NCBI GenBank assembly: GCA_035762175.1
Contig: DASTPP010000417.1
Coordinates: forward strand, 1 to 36,403
Direction: 5' to 3'
From: DASTPP01 sp035762175
GTDB taxonomy: Bacteria > Myxococcota_A > Polyangia > Polyangiales > Polyangiaceae
Length of the DNA stretch: 36,403 nucleotides
The notes under the pieces are model-generated. The model was not told the origin of the DNA. It worked only from the letters and a program-made list of their open reading frames with translations, and did no database searches. The position numbers and the translations under genes were made by a program. Shown here in pieces: positions 23,681-34,700 of the stretch; within the stretch, counting starts at the first letter, position 1, and every line of letters begins with the position of its first letter.

Positions 23681-25150
23681 TCAGGGGGCCTTTTCGCAGC
23701 GGCCCGAGGCGCCGCAGACCATGCCGCTGGCCGCGTCGCCGCAGACCGCGTCGCCGCGATCGCGGCAGTCGCTCATGGCGGCGAGCCCGTCGCAGTCGGC
23801 GCGGGTGAGGCCCAGCGACGCCAGCAGCGCGTCGGCCGCCGAGGGGTACGCGATCGGGGCGCCGCTCGCGTCGCGCACCTCGACCGGCTCGGGGGAGTCC
23901 CAGAAGCGCTGCATCGTCGGCTGGGCGTTGGGCATCGAGAAGCTGCCGCACACGTAGGCCGCCAGGGGCGTCTGGATGAACGCTTCGTACGACTCGAACA
24001 TCGTGTACGAGCGCTGGGGTTGCCCGGCCAGATCGCGCTCTTCGGCCGCGTGGCAGGTGAGGCAGTAGGGGCGCGCCACCCGGTCGTAGAGGTCGCGGTG
24101 CGTGGGGGTGTCGCTCCAGCCCGGGGGGGCCCAGCCCGGCGCGAAGGTGGCGCCCGGGGTCGTGAGGCCGGCCGGGTAGGCGCCCGCGAGCGCCTCGCGC
24201 TGCAGGGGCGTGAGGGGGCTGCGGGTGGCGACCTCGTTGAGGGCGCGCAATCGCTCTTCTTGGCCGGCGCGCGTCACGCCCGGGGCGGCGTCGGGCCCGT
24301 CGGCGAAGGCGAGCAGGTCGGGGAACGCGGGGAGGAAGCGGGCGTAGCGCGTCAGGTGCGTCTCGGGGTCGTACGTGCCGCCGTGGCAGCCGGTGCAGAC
24401 CTGGGGCACGGGGCGCGGGCCGAGGGTGTCGAGCTCGGCCCACTCCTGCCGGGCGTCGTCCTGGTTGTAGACGTAGAACTGCACCTCGTAGCCGTCGCGC
24501 CCGCCGGGCTTGAGGAGCGGGCGGTAGGTGATGCAGACGGTGTTCTTCTTGTTGACGCCCGCAATGGCGTCCTCGAGCGAGCGCTCGCCGCCTTGCCACT
24601 CGAGGCCGTAGTTGGTCACGAAGCAGGCCTCGCCGTAGACGGGCTGGCCGTTCGCGTCGTAGCCGTCGACGAAGCGCTGACAACCGAGTTCGCGGCCGAG
24701 GCCGAGCTCGTTGACGTTGTAATAGATGGCGATGCCGGTGCGGTCGCGGTAGGTCTGCAGCGACTCGCCGGGCGCGGGCGGCGGGAAGCCAAAGGCGTCC
24801 TTCCAAGCCTGCAGCGTGGCCGGGGCCGACTCGCCCGGCGCGAGCGGCCGGCCGAGGGTATCGTAATAGAGGGCCGCCTCGGTGAGCGCGGCGGTGGTCG
24901 CGGCGGGGCGTCCGTCCGGCCCGGGCGCCTCGATCAGGCCGCCCCGGGCGCCCTCGGCGGGCTTTTGATTCAGGTACGCGTCGGCGATGGGCACGGCGGG
25001 CGGCCCGACCGGCGCCGCGGTCGGGGCGGGGTCGCCGGCGGGGTCGGAGCCGCAGCCCGCGGCGAGCGCGGCCGGGGCGAGCGCGAGCCAGAGGGACCGG
25101 GGGCGACGGGGGTGACGAGGGGACGCGACGCGAGAAGCACGACGGTTCAT
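23681..25150 (-). CDS. Di-haem cytochrome c lipoprotein
   Basis: 489 residues. The ATG at 25150 is preferred over an ATG seven codons upstream because GGAGG lies 9 nt before it. It has a lipoprotein signal ending LAAGC. There are two C-x2-CH haem c sites: CTGCH at 252-256 and CLTCH at 363-367. Each is in a Gly/Ser/Pro-rich context, so two covalently bound haems are expected outside the cytoplasmic membrane. The last 50 residues hold several additional Cys (DCDG, DCRDRGDAVCGD, MVCGASGRC), as in disulphide-rich surface modules. It lies 101 bp downstream of a MauG-like peroxidase lipoprotein on the same strand, so the two likely form an electron-transfer pair. The exact family is not recognised. 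Confidence 0.7.
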   Translation of the reverse strand: MNRRASRVASPRHPRRPRSLWLALAPAALAAGCGSDPAGDPAPTAAPVGPPAVPIADAYLNQKPAEGARGGLIEAPGPDGRPAATTAALTEAALYYDTLGRPLAPGESAPATLQAWKDAFGFPPPAPGESLQTYRDRTGIAIYYNVNELGLGRELGCQRFVDGYDANGQPVYGEACFVTNYGLEWQGGERSLEDAIAGVNKKNTVCITYRPLLKPGGRDGYEVQFYVYNQDDARQEWAELDTLGPRPVPQVCTGCHGGTYDPETHLTRYARFLPAFPDLLAFADGPDAAPGVTRAGQEERLRALNEVATRSPLTPLQREALAGAYPAGLTTPGATFAPGWAPPGWSDTPTHRDLYDRVARPYCLTCHAAEERDLAGQPQRSYTMFESYEAFIQTPLAAYVCGSFSMPNAQPTMQRFWDSPEPVEVRDASGAPIAYPSAADALLASLGLTRADCDGLAAMSDCRDRGDAVCGDAASGMVCGASGRCEKAP

Positions 25151-25251
25151 AAACGGATACCTCCGAAGCAAGTGCCTGGGGGCGCGCCCGGCCCGCGGCC
25201 CCAGGGGCGGGGCGGCGGACTGGGGGCGCGGCCGGCAGGTAGGGGGAGAAG

Positions 25252-26991
<1,740 letters not shown>

Positions 26992-27427
26992 GATAACACT
27001 CCTTAAAAAAACGAAAAAGACGTCGCGGAGCCGGGGGGCCCCGCGGAGGTGGGGTAAGCGCGAAGGGGCGCGAAAAGACGCCGCGGGACCGGGGGGGGCC
27101 GCCGCGGGGCCGAAAGGGGGCGGACGTGCCGTGCGCGGGGCGGGAGGGCCGCCGCGGGCGACGAAGCGAAGGGCGAACGGGCGCGAAGCGAAGCGGCGTT
27201 AGGCGAGGGGCGGCGGGCGCGCGGGCGCGGCGGCGGCGCGGCGGGCGGGCGCGGGGCGCCCCGGAGGCAGGCCGGGCCGCGGCCCGTCAGCCGCGATTCG
27301 AGAGGGGGGCGGGGGCGTGCGCGCCGGGCGGCGTCTCGATGAGTTCACTATCGCCGCAAAGGGGGTGATGCGTCCAGTGATCTTTCGGGCTCGGTTCGAT
27401 GCGCTTCGCGCATCGAACGAGACCGGG
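26992..27427. other. Intergenic region (about 435 bp)
   Basis: It separates the leftward peroxidase gene from the leftward LysR gene. An A-rich patch (27005-27020) lies immediately before the peroxidase ribosome binding site and may belong to its promoter. The rest is GC-rich and shows no gene. A strong hairpin near 27400 is listed separately. Confidence 0.35.
27394..27418 (-). terminator. Terminator-like hairpin after LysR gene
   Basis: Perfect 11-bp inverted repeat, GTTCGATGCGC (27394-27404) and GCGCATCGAAC (27408-27418), with a 3-nt loop. It lies 10 bp beyond the stop of the LysR gene. This length is well above chance for the region. No T-run follows on the minus strand, so Rho-independent termination would be atypical. 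Confidence 0.55.
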
Positions 27428-28321
27428 TCAGCGCTTCTTCGGGCGGGTCGTGGCCGCGCGCAGCAGGTCGAGGAAGCGCTCGGCGGTCGGGGCCCGGCGC
27501 TGGCGGGCGCGCACGGCGAAGAGGTGGATGGGCACGCGCGGCCGGACGACGACGAAGACGACGCCCTCGTACGAGAAGCGGCGGGCGGCGCCGGGGGCCT
27601 GGGCGACGCCGAAGCCGGCGGCCACGAGGGCGAGGGTGGCGGTGAAGTCGTGCGACTCGAGCAGCGGGGGCGGGGTCAGGCCGAGCGCGGCCTGCGACCG
27701 CTCGATGCGAGCGTGCAGGACCGGCTCGGCCCAGCGCGGCAGCAAGATGTTGGTGTCTTGGTTGAGGTCTTGCAGCGAGATCGAGCGCCGCTTGGCGAAG
27801 GGGTGCTGGGCTTGGACGATCGCCCAGAGCTCGTCGTCGATGACGGGCTCGGCCTCGAGGCCGTCGTCGAGCAGGGGCGCCGAGCTGAAGGCCAGGTCGC
27901 AGCGGTCGCCGTGCAGGGCCTCGGCGTGGTCGCGGGTGCCGAGCAGGCCGGCGCTGACCTCGACGGCGGGGTAGCGCTGGCGGAAGCGCCGGAACGCGTC
28001 GGTGAGCGCGCTGACGGCCGCCACCTCGGACCAGACGACGCGCAGCCGCCCCATCTCGCCCTGCGCGGCCCGCCTCGCTTCGACGGCGCTGGCCTCGACC
28101 GCGGCCAGGACGTCACGGGCGCGCCCCTCGAACGCTTTGCCCGCGGCGGTGAGCCGCACGCCCCGGCGGCCGCGCTCGAACAGCGTGACGCCCACGTCGG
28201 CCTCGAGCGCCTGAATGGCGCGCGTGACGGCCGACTGCACGAGGTGCAAGCGCCGGGCGGCCCGGCCGAAGTGAAGCTCTTCGGCGAGCACGACGAAGGC
28301 CTGTAGATGTCGGAGCTCCAT
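27428..28321 (-). CDS. LysR-family transcriptional regulator
   Basis: 297 residues, ATG at 28321. It has an N-terminal winged helix-turn-helix with the family pattern MELRHLQAFVVLAEELHFGRAA, QSAVTRAIQALE and LFERGRRGVRLTAAG. A linker helix follows, then a two-lobed effector-binding domain (about 90-290) with the usual RxxWSE, LLGTRDHAEAL and VAAGFGVAQAPG segments. Such regulators bind a small inducer and activate a neighbouring, often divergent, gene. The aldo/keto reductase at 28576 is divergent from it across about 250 bp, making that gene the likely target. A second, broken LysR start lies inside that gap. Inducer unknown. Confidence 0.88.
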   Translation of the reverse strand: MELRHLQAFVVLAEELHFGRAARRLHLVQSAVTRAIQALEADVGVTLFERGRRGVRLTAAGKAFEGRARDVLAAVEASAVEARRAAQGEMGRLRVVWSEVAAVSALTDAFRRFRQRYPAVEVSAGLLGTRDHAEALHGDRCDLAFSSAPLLDDGLEAEPVIDDELWAIVQAQHPFAKRRSISLQDLNQDTNILLPRWAEPVLHARIERSQAALGLTPPPLLESHDFTATLALVAAGFGVAQAPGAARRFSYEGVVFVVVRPRVPIHLFAVRARQRRAPTAERFLDLLRAATTRPKKR

Positions 28322-28409
28322 CGCGGCGCGGAGGGCGGAGCACGCTATCGGGTCGCGGGCGACTGCGCAAGCGAGGGCGCGGGCCCCCTCCGGGCGGCCG
28401 GTGCGCGCC

Positions 28410-28499
28410 GAGGTGCGTGAAGCCTCTCTCTTCGGCCACGGCCGCGAACGCGACGAGCGCGCCGAAGCGGGCGTCCTGCATCGTGACGTCGAGCTTCAT
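28410..28499 (-). pseudogene. N-terminal remnant of a second LysR-type regulator
   Basis: An ATG at 28499 opens a frame whose first 28 residues (MKLDVTMQDARFGALVAFA, then AVAEERGFTH) match the start of a LysR helix-turn-helix. The expected 'A A..L..sQ(S/P)A.S..i' that should follow is missing. Instead the frame becomes Pro/Arg-rich and runs into the intact LysR gene. It looks like a truncated regulator that once stood divergent to the aldo/keto reductase. A short real leader peptide is less likely. Confidence 0.4.
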
Positions 28500-28560
28500 G
28501 GTCCGCGCAGGTCGTGAAGGCTAGCGCGGGGCCGCGCCGGGGTGCATCTTGTCGGCGCCG

Positions 28561-28567
28561 AAGGAGG
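28561..28567 (+). promoter_or_regulatory. Ribosome binding site deciding the reductase start
   Basis: AAGGAGG, 8 nt before the ATG at 28576. It excludes the in-frame TTG at 28549, which would place the site inside the gene. Confidence 0.85.
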
Positions 28568-28575
28568 ACGACACC

Positions 28576-29523
28576 ATGAACAGGACGCTGAACGGCCGTG
28601 AGGTGGGCCCCGTGGGGCTCGGGTGCATGGGCATGACCTGGGCCTACGGCGCGGGCGACGCGGACCGGGCCGAGCACCTCGCGGTGATCCGCCGCGCGCT
28701 CGAGCTCGGGGCGAACCTGATCGACACCGCCGACATCTACGGGCCGCACACGAACGAAGAGCTGGTGGGCGAGGCCCTCGCGGGCGGCCGCCGGGCCCGC
28801 GCCTTTCTGGCCACCAAGGCGGGGCTCGTGAACCAAGGCGGGGGGCCCTTCGACATCAAGGTGAACGGCCGCCCCGAGCACATCCGCGCGGCCATCGACG
28901 CCAGCCTGCGGCGGCTCGGCGTCGAGGCCGTCGACCTCTGGCAGCTGCACCGGGTCGACCCCGAGGTGCCGCTCGAGGAGACGTGGGGGGCGATGGCGGA
29001 GGCCGTGCGCGCCGGCAAGGCGAAGGCCATCGGCCTCTCCGAGGCGACGGTCGAGCAGCTCGAGCGCGCGCGGTCCGTGCATCCGGTGGCGAGCGTGCAG
29101 AGCGAGCTCTCGCTCTGGACGCGCGACCACCTGCCCGTCGTGCGGCGCTGCGAAGAGCTCGGCGTCGCCTTCCTCGCCTACTCGCCGCTCGGCCGGGGCT
29201 TTCTCGCCGGGCGCATCGCCGACCGCGACGCGCTCGCCGAAGACGACTGGCGCCGGAAGAACCCCCGCTTTCAAGCAGAGGCCCTGCGCAAGAACGCGCG
29301 CATCACCGAGGTCGTGGCCCGGGTGGCCGAGCGCCGGGGCCACACGCCGGCGCAGGTGGCCCTCGCCTGGGCGCTCGCGCAGAGCCCCGTCGTCATTCCC
29401 ATTCCGGGCACGCGGCGCGTCTCGCGCCTCGAAGAGAACGTCGCCGCCGCGCGCGTCGCGCTCGCCCGCGAAGACGTCGACGAGCTCGACGCCCTGCCGC
29501 CCGCCGAGGGGTCGCGCTACTGA
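28576..29523 (+). CDS. Aldo/keto reductase
   Basis: 315 residues. It is an NADPH-dependent (beta/alpha)8-barrel reductase of the AKR superfamily. The catalytic tetrad is Asp50 and Tyr55 (in LIDTADIYG), Lys81 (ATKAG) and His125 (LWQLHRVD). Later AYSPLGRGFLAG and a C-terminal VVIPIPGTRRVSRLEEN bind the cofactor. The order and the LGCMGM N-terminus resemble the AKR13-like/YakC group acting on aldehydes or ketones. The native substrate is not inferable. It is divergent from the LysR regulator, which probably controls it. The gene is complete, and ends in front of a convergent HTTM gene. Confidence 0.9.
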   Translation: MNRTLNGREVGPVGLGCMGMTWAYGAGDADRAEHLAVIRRALELGANLIDTADIYGPHTNEELVGEALAGGRRARAFLATKAGLVNQGGGPFDIKVNGRPEHIRAAIDASLRRLGVEAVDLWQLHRVDPEVPLEETWGAMAEAVRAGKAKAIGLSEATVEQLERARSVHPVASVQSELSLWTRDHLPVVRRCEELGVAFLAYSPLGRGFLAGRIADRDALAEDDWRRKNPRFQAEALRKNARITEVVARVAERRGHTPAQVALAWALAQSPVVIPIPGTRRVSRLEENVAAARVALAREDVDELDALPPAEGSRY

Positions 29524-29580
29524 TTGCTCGCCGAGCAGGCCGGCGCGGCCGAGGCGGCGCGAGCAGGCCCGGCAGTCGTC

Positions 29581-29598
29581 GCGGCGGCAGGCCGCCGC
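29581..29598. terminator. Hairpin between convergent genes
   Basis: GCGGCGGC (29581-29588), AG, GCCGCCGC (29591-29598). The perfect inverted repeat can fold with a 6-nt loop. It sits 58 bp after the aldo/keto reductase stop and 13 bp after the end of the convergent HTTM gene, so it could serve both. No T-run. Confidence 0.4.
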
Positions 29599-29611
29599 GC
29601 CGGCGATCGCA

Positions 29612-30487
29612 TCATGAGCCCGCCGCGCGACGGGCCTTGGCGAAGAAGGCGCGGAGCTCCTCGGGGCGGAACAGGCACGGGTAATACGCGACCGCGATCA
29701 AGCTGAAGAAGTCGACGTCCATCATCGCGGCGATGCCGAGATGGAAGCCGAGCCCGATCGCGACGTAGGGCGCGCGCAGATCGACGCGCTTGATGACCCA
29801 CGGCAGGGGCGCGCACAGCTCCCAGGCGACGGTGACGAGGGAGAGCGCCCGGGTGAGCGGGGCGAGCTCCGCGAGGGGCAGCGACGAGAAGCGCTGCCAG
29901 TGCGGGGCTTGCAGGATGTGGTGCAGCGCGAGAAAGTCGCCGCCCGGCGTCCAGTGGACGCTCACGAGCTTCTGCGCGCCCGTCATGAAATACATCAGCA
30001 GGATCTGCAGCAGCGCCAGCCGGCGCGGCCAGGCGAGCACGTCGCCTCGCGTCTTGTGCGGCGAGACGGCCTTCGCGCTATCGGCGAAGACCAGCAAAAA
30101 GAGCGCGTTCGTCAGCAGGTGGTCTTCCCCGCCCGAGACCTCCGGGTTCAGGCGCGCGAGCGAATGCGCGCACAGGAGCGCGACGAGGGCGGCCGCGCGC
30201 GCGAGCACGCCGGCGAGAAGCAAGGCGCCCGCGACGCCGAGCAGCGACAACAGGAGCGAGACGACGCGAGGCGTCGAGCCGCCGAGCAGGCGCGCGAGGT
30301 GGGCCTCCGCCGGCACGGGGGCCGCGCGATAGCCTCCGTCGATCCAGATCAGCGCCGGCGCGTCGGAGGCGAGCATCGCGACGGAGAGCCACAGGCAGAC
30401 GGCGGCGGTGGCGATGCGGAACAGCGCAAGCGAGAGCCCGTCCTCGCGCGCGCTCGTGAAGGCGACGAATCGATGCCACGCGCTCAT
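29612..30487 (-). CDS. HTTM-domain membrane protein
   Basis: 291 residues, ATG at 30487 overlapping the stop of the upstream gene (ATGA, 30484-30487). It is an integral membrane protein with about six or seven hydrophobic segments (for example LALFRIATAAVCLWLSVAML, VSLLLSLLGVAGALLLAGVL and FFSLIAVAYYPCLF). The LLQILLMYFMTGAQKL and PGGDFLALHHILQ elements are typical of the HTTM (vitamin-K-dependent carboxylase-like membrane) domain. Only some members of that group carry carboxylase activity, and none can be assigned here. It is made together with a membrane-anchored partner encoded just upstream, a common pairing for HTTM genes. Confidence 0.78.
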   Translation of the reverse strand: MSAWHRFVAFTSAREDGLSLALFRIATAAVCLWLSVAMLASDAPALIWIDGGYRAAPVPAEAHLARLLGGSTPRVVSLLLSLLGVAGALLLAGVLARAAALVALLCAHSLARLNPEVSGGEDHLLTNALFLLVFADSAKAVSPHKTRGDVLAWPRRLALLQILLMYFMTGAQKLVSVHWTPGGDFLALHHILQAPHWQRFSSLPLAELAPLTRALSLVTVAWELCAPLPWVIKRVDLRAPYVAIGLGFHLGIAAMMDVDFFSLIAVAYYPCLFRPEELRAFFAKARRAAGS

Positions 30488-31155
30488 GACCTTTCTACCA
30501 CGCGCTCGCGCAGCGTCTTTCGCGCCGGTACTTTGCGTGCGCGCAGCTCGCCGGGGTCGAGCGTCGTCGTGCGGACCAGCCGGCAGCGCGCGGCGGTCGC
30601 ACCAGGACGGTCGACGAAGGCGAGGGCGGCTACGCGATCGCAGAAGCGCTCGAAGCGCGCGGGATCGTCGTGCCAGCCGAAGGAGAACATCGCGCGGCGC
30701 ACGCGGTGCTCGTCGAGCAGATCGCTCCTCCAGCGGTGCGCGTCGTCGCCGAGCACGTACAGGGGGTCGAAGCGGTCGCCTTGTTTCAGCTCGAGGGAGA
30801 AGATGGTCGGGTGGCGATCGGGGGCGGTGAACATCGTCCACGCCTGGGTCGTGCCCGTGTGGCGCTGCACGAACAGCCACGGCGCGAGCAGGGCGCGCCG
30901 TCCGTCCCGCCACGCGCGGCTGACGCCCTGCAGCGCCGACGCCAGCTCGCGGGGGGCCACGTCGAGGCCGACGGAAGAGAAGCGCCGCGCCCAAGCCTCG
31001 ACCTCGCCGCGCACCGTCGGCTGCGACCACGCGCTCTCCTTCGCGCCGTACGAGGAGGGGGCCGGGATCGAGGCGAGGACGACGCCAACGACATGGGCCG
31101 CGAGGAGGGCGGCGCGGACATGGGGCCACGCGGGGTGGGCGAAGAGAGAGCGCAC
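30484..31155 (-). CDS. Membrane-anchored partner of HTTM protein
   Basis: 223 residues from a GTG at 31155. One N-terminal hydrophobic segment (ALLAAHVVGVVLASIP) is followed by a soluble domain. The soluble part has W-rich strands (TTQAWTMFTAPDRHP, RFDPLYVLGDDAHRWRSDLL, RRAMFSFGWHDD) and a basic end. Proteins of this shape, with the 'W.MF..P......' signature, commonly sit beside HTTM genes. The four-base overlap with the HTTM start indicates translational coupling. A joint role at the inner membrane is inferred; the activity is unknown. Confidence 0.7.
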   Translation of the reverse strand: MRSLFAHPAWPHVRAALLAAHVVGVVLASIPAPSSYGAKESAWSQPTVRGEVEAWARRFSSVGLDVAPRELASALQGVSRAWRDGRRALLAPWLFVQRHTGTTQAWTMFTAPDRHPTIFSLELKQGDRFDPLYVLGDDAHRWRSDLLDEHRVRRAMFSFGWHDDPARFERFCDRVAALAFVDRPGATAARCRLVRTTTLDPGELRARKVPARKTLRERVVERS

Positions 31156-31220
31156 ACCCCGTCATGCCACGGCCGCAGCAGAGGCAGAAGCCGCGTTTCG
31201 ACGAGCCCCGCCGTGCCCCC

Positions 31221-31604
31221 TCAACGCCCGAAGTGGCGTCCGTCTTCGCACGTGACGCAGGCGACGTGGGCGAGGGCGACGTTGGCGACCTCGGCATGTC
31301 GCAGCGGCCAGCTCTCGATCAAGGTCTTGCCGGGCGCAAGGCGTAGTCCCTTCGAGGCGAAGGCGACGTCGTGCTCGCCGGTGGCGTTCATCGCCGTCGC
31401 GTGGCCTTCCGGGTCGAAGCCGTCGGCGACGCCCTCGACACCCGTGACGACGCCGCCGGTTCGGTTCTGCGGGTCGAGGTGCAACTCGACGCCCGACTCG
31501 ACCTTGCCCACCGAGCCCACGGTCACGACGACCTTGTCGGCCGCCGTCAGCCTGCGGCCCGGCCGGGCTGCTGCCGCAGGCGGGGAGGTAGCTTGTTGGG
31601 ACAT
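31221..31604 (-). CDS. Unknown 127-residue protein divergent from NOS gene
   Basis: The ATG at 31604 is chosen because the frame upstream overlaps the NOS gene and is Arg-rich. After an Ala/Pro-rich start, residues about 19-127 have normal globular composition with alternating strands (KVVVTVGSVGKVESGVELHL, GEHDVAFASKGLRL, VALAHVACVTC) ending in a CVTCEDG pair of Cys. The pattern suggests a small beta-sandwich with a possible metal- or disulphide-forming Cys pair. I recognise no family. It stands 66 bp upstream of the HTTM-partner gene on the same strand, and back to back with the nitric oxide synthase gene, so it may share regulation with either. Confidence 0.5.
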   Translation of the reverse strand: MSQQATSPPAAAARPGRRLTAADKVVVTVGSVGKVESGVELHLDPQNRTGGVVTGVEGVADGFDPEGHATAMNATGEHDVAFASKGLRLAPGKTLIESWPLRHAEVANVALAHVACVTCEDGRHFGR

Positions 31605-31727
31605 TTCTGTCGCAACGGCCGCCCCGCGCGCTGGCCCCGTCGGCGTTCTGGCCTCGCCGGGCGGCGCGGGGGCCGCTGGCCGGACGATTGCAAACCCGGT
31701 TCGCTCCCCCCGCCGAAGGAGCCGCCG
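31605..31727. promoter_or_regulatory. Divergent promoter region of NOS and small unknown gene
   Basis: 123 bp between two divergent starts. It contains the NOS ribosome binding site AAGGAG (31716-31721), 6 nt before its ATG at 31728. No clear -35/-10 pair can be named. A CGATTGCAAAC element near 31686 is the only AT-leaning stretch. Confidence 0.5.
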
Positions 31728-34700
31728 ATGACTGCCCGCGCCGACAGCCCGCCCGTGATGCCCGAGAACGCCCCGCTCCTCGAGGGCGAGCCAGGCGAAG
31801 GCGCGGCGGGCGCGCCGAAGTGCCCGTTCGCGCACCTGCCCCACGTCGCCAAGGGCGTCCGGCCGCCGCCGTCGCCCCCGCCCGTCGTCGTGCCGGGCGA
31901 CGACCTGACGGCCCCCGAGCGCGTGCTCGTGATCGAGGCGTACAACAAGACGCTGCCCTGGCGCACGATGGTAAGCGAGGCCTGGGCGCAGCGCATGTGC
32001 GACCTCGACGAGACGCTCTTCGATCGCATGCTCGTCGACTTCTTCCCCGAGGTCGAAGACTACCTGCTAGGCCTGCTGGACATCGCGGTGCGCAACCTCA
32101 ACCCGCGCACCGACCGCGTCGCGCGCGAGTCGTACCGCGCGATGCACCCCGACCCCGAGCGGCGCTTCCAGACCTTCGAAGAGTACGCCTCGGCCTTCCT
32201 GGCGATGGGGTTCACCGAGCACGAGTGGCGGCTCTCGAAGGAGGCCTTCCTTTGGGTGCTCGAGACGCACAGCCCCTACCTCGAGGGGCCCGAGCGGCAG
32301 GAGGCGGCCAAGGGCGCCGCGGGGGCCTTCGGCCGCTTCTACCAGGCCCACGTCGTCGACCGCGCGCGGGCGTGCGAGCCGGCCGTCCTGCTGTCGGAGG
32401 CCGAGGCCCGCGAGCTCAAGGCGTACTGGGCGCAGTGCAAGGGGGCGCGCACCAAGTTCGGCGTCGTGTTCTACCGCTCGATCTTCAAGCGCCACCCCGA
32501 GGTCATCAAGTACTTCCAAGAGACGGACATGGACCGGCTCAGCGTGCACCTCTTCGACGCGGCCGACCTCGCGATCGAGGCCGCGCCCGACTTCTGGGCC
32601 GGCCGGCACGTCTTCCGCACCCTCGGCGCCTCGCACGCGTGCAAGCAGATCCCCACGTCGGCGTACCCCGCGGTCAACGAGCACGTCATCGACACCCTCG
32701 ACCACTTCGCGCCGCTCGACGCGGGCGTGCGCCACTCGCTGCAGAAGGCCATGTTCCTGGTGTCCTTCTTGGTCATGCAGCCGGCCGCCCACAACGAGCG
32801 GGTCGAGCGCGAGGCGACGCAGTGGTTCGAGCAGATGGCGGCCGAGAAGGGCTGGCCCGAAGAGCGGCTGCGCGAGCGGCTCGCCACGGTGCGCGCGTCG
32901 ATCCAGCACACGGGCACGTACGACCACACGAGCGAAGAGCTCGCGTACGGCGCGCAGGTGGCCTGGCGCAACAGCGCCAAGTGCATCGGCCGCGTCTCGT
33001 GGAACCTGCTCACCGTCCGCGACCGCCGCCACGTCACGACGGCGGCCGGCATGTTCCAGGAGTGCGTCGAGCACCTGCGGCTCGCGACCGAGAAGCCCAA
33101 CATGGAGGCGGTCATGACCGTCTTCGCGCCGCGCAGGCCCCGCGAGCGCTGGGGCGCCCGCTTCTGGAACCACCAGCTCGTGCGCTACGCGGGCTACCGC
33201 GAGCCGAACGGCTCGGTCGTGGGCGACCCGGCCAACGTGCACCTGACCGAGCGCATCCGGTCGCTGGGCTGGGAGCCGCCCGAGCCGAAGGGCTCGTTCG
33301 ACGTGCTGCCGGTGGTGCTCGAGCTGCCGGGCCAGTCGCCGTTCCTCTACCAGTTCCCCGACGAGAGCGTGCTGCAGGTCGACCTGTCGCACCCGACCAA
33401 GCCCGAGTTCTCGGACCTGCGGTTGCGGTGGTGCGCGGTGCCGACGATCACGAACTTCAACCTGCGGCTCGGCGGGGTCGACTATGTCTGCTGCCCCTTC
33501 AACGGGTGGTTCATGCAGTCGGAGATCGCGCGCAACCTGTGGGAGCGCTACAAGGTCGCGGGCGCGGTCGCGGGGCTGTTCGGGCTCGACACGTCCGAGT
33601 CGGGCAACCTCTGGGAGGACCACGCGTGGAACGAGCTGAACGCGGCGGTGCTGCACTCGTTCCGCGCGACGAAGCTCTCGATGGTCGACCACCGCAACGC
33701 GTGCCACCAGTTCTTCACGCACGTCGACCGCGAGCGCAAGGAGGGGCGCGAGGTGCCGGCGCAGTGGTCGTGGGTCGTGCCGGCCATCGGGGGCTCGACG
33801 CTGCCGCTCTGGCACCACGAGATGCGCGACTTCGAGCTCTTCCCCCAGTACCGCTACTGCTGCGAGCGCTTCCTCTTCGGCCTCAAGGAGGGGGAGCCGG
33901 CCTCGGGCACGCACTTTCTGCAGGGCGCCGACCTCGAGGCCACCGGCGAGATCGCGCCGCTCGACGTGCTGCTGCTCTACGGCTCGGAGACGGGCACCTG
34001 CGAGCGCTACGCGGTCGACCTCGCGCGGCGCCTCGGCCCGCTGCGGCCGGCGGTGATGTCGCTCGACGAGGCGGCCGAGGGCGGCGCGCTCGCCGGCCGC
34101 GACGTCATCGTGGTCGTCACGTCGACCTTCGGCGAGGGCAAGCCCCCGAGCAACGCCGTGCGCTTCGACGACGAGCCGCTGCCGGCGCTCGCCGGCGCCA
34201 AGTTCGCGGTCTTCGCGGCCGGCTCGACCATCTACCCCAACTACGCCAAGTTCGGCAAAAAGGTCTTCGCCCGGCTGCGCGACGAGGCGGGGGCCGAGCC
34301 CATCGGCGACGTCATGCTCGGCAACGAGCTCGCCGGGCAGGCGCGCGCGTTCGACGAGTTCTGCGGCCTCGTCGTCGGCCGCATCGCCCCCGCGCTCGCG
34401 GGCCGGCCGCCGGCCGCCGCGTCCTTCGAGGTGCGCCCGGCCGACGACCCGGCGGCCTTCGCGTGGCCCCCCGAAGACGGCGTCGGGGGCTGCCGGCACC
34501 TGCCCGTGCTCGAGAACCGCGAGCTCTTGCAGCGCGGCACCGACCGCTCGACGCGGCTGGTCCGGTTCGACCTGGCCGCCGGCGGCCCCGGCCTCTCCTA
34601 CGAGACCGGCGACCACCTCAAGGTCTGGCCGCTCAACGAACCCGCCCTGGTCGAGCAAATGTGCGCCCTGCTGAAGGCCGCCCCCGACGAGGTCATCGAC

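Noticed and set aside
23118..24806. Minus-strand frame through 23118-24806
   Set aside because: It overlaps the di-haem lipoprotein in another frame. The haem motifs CTGCH and CLTCH are in the 23681-25150 frame.
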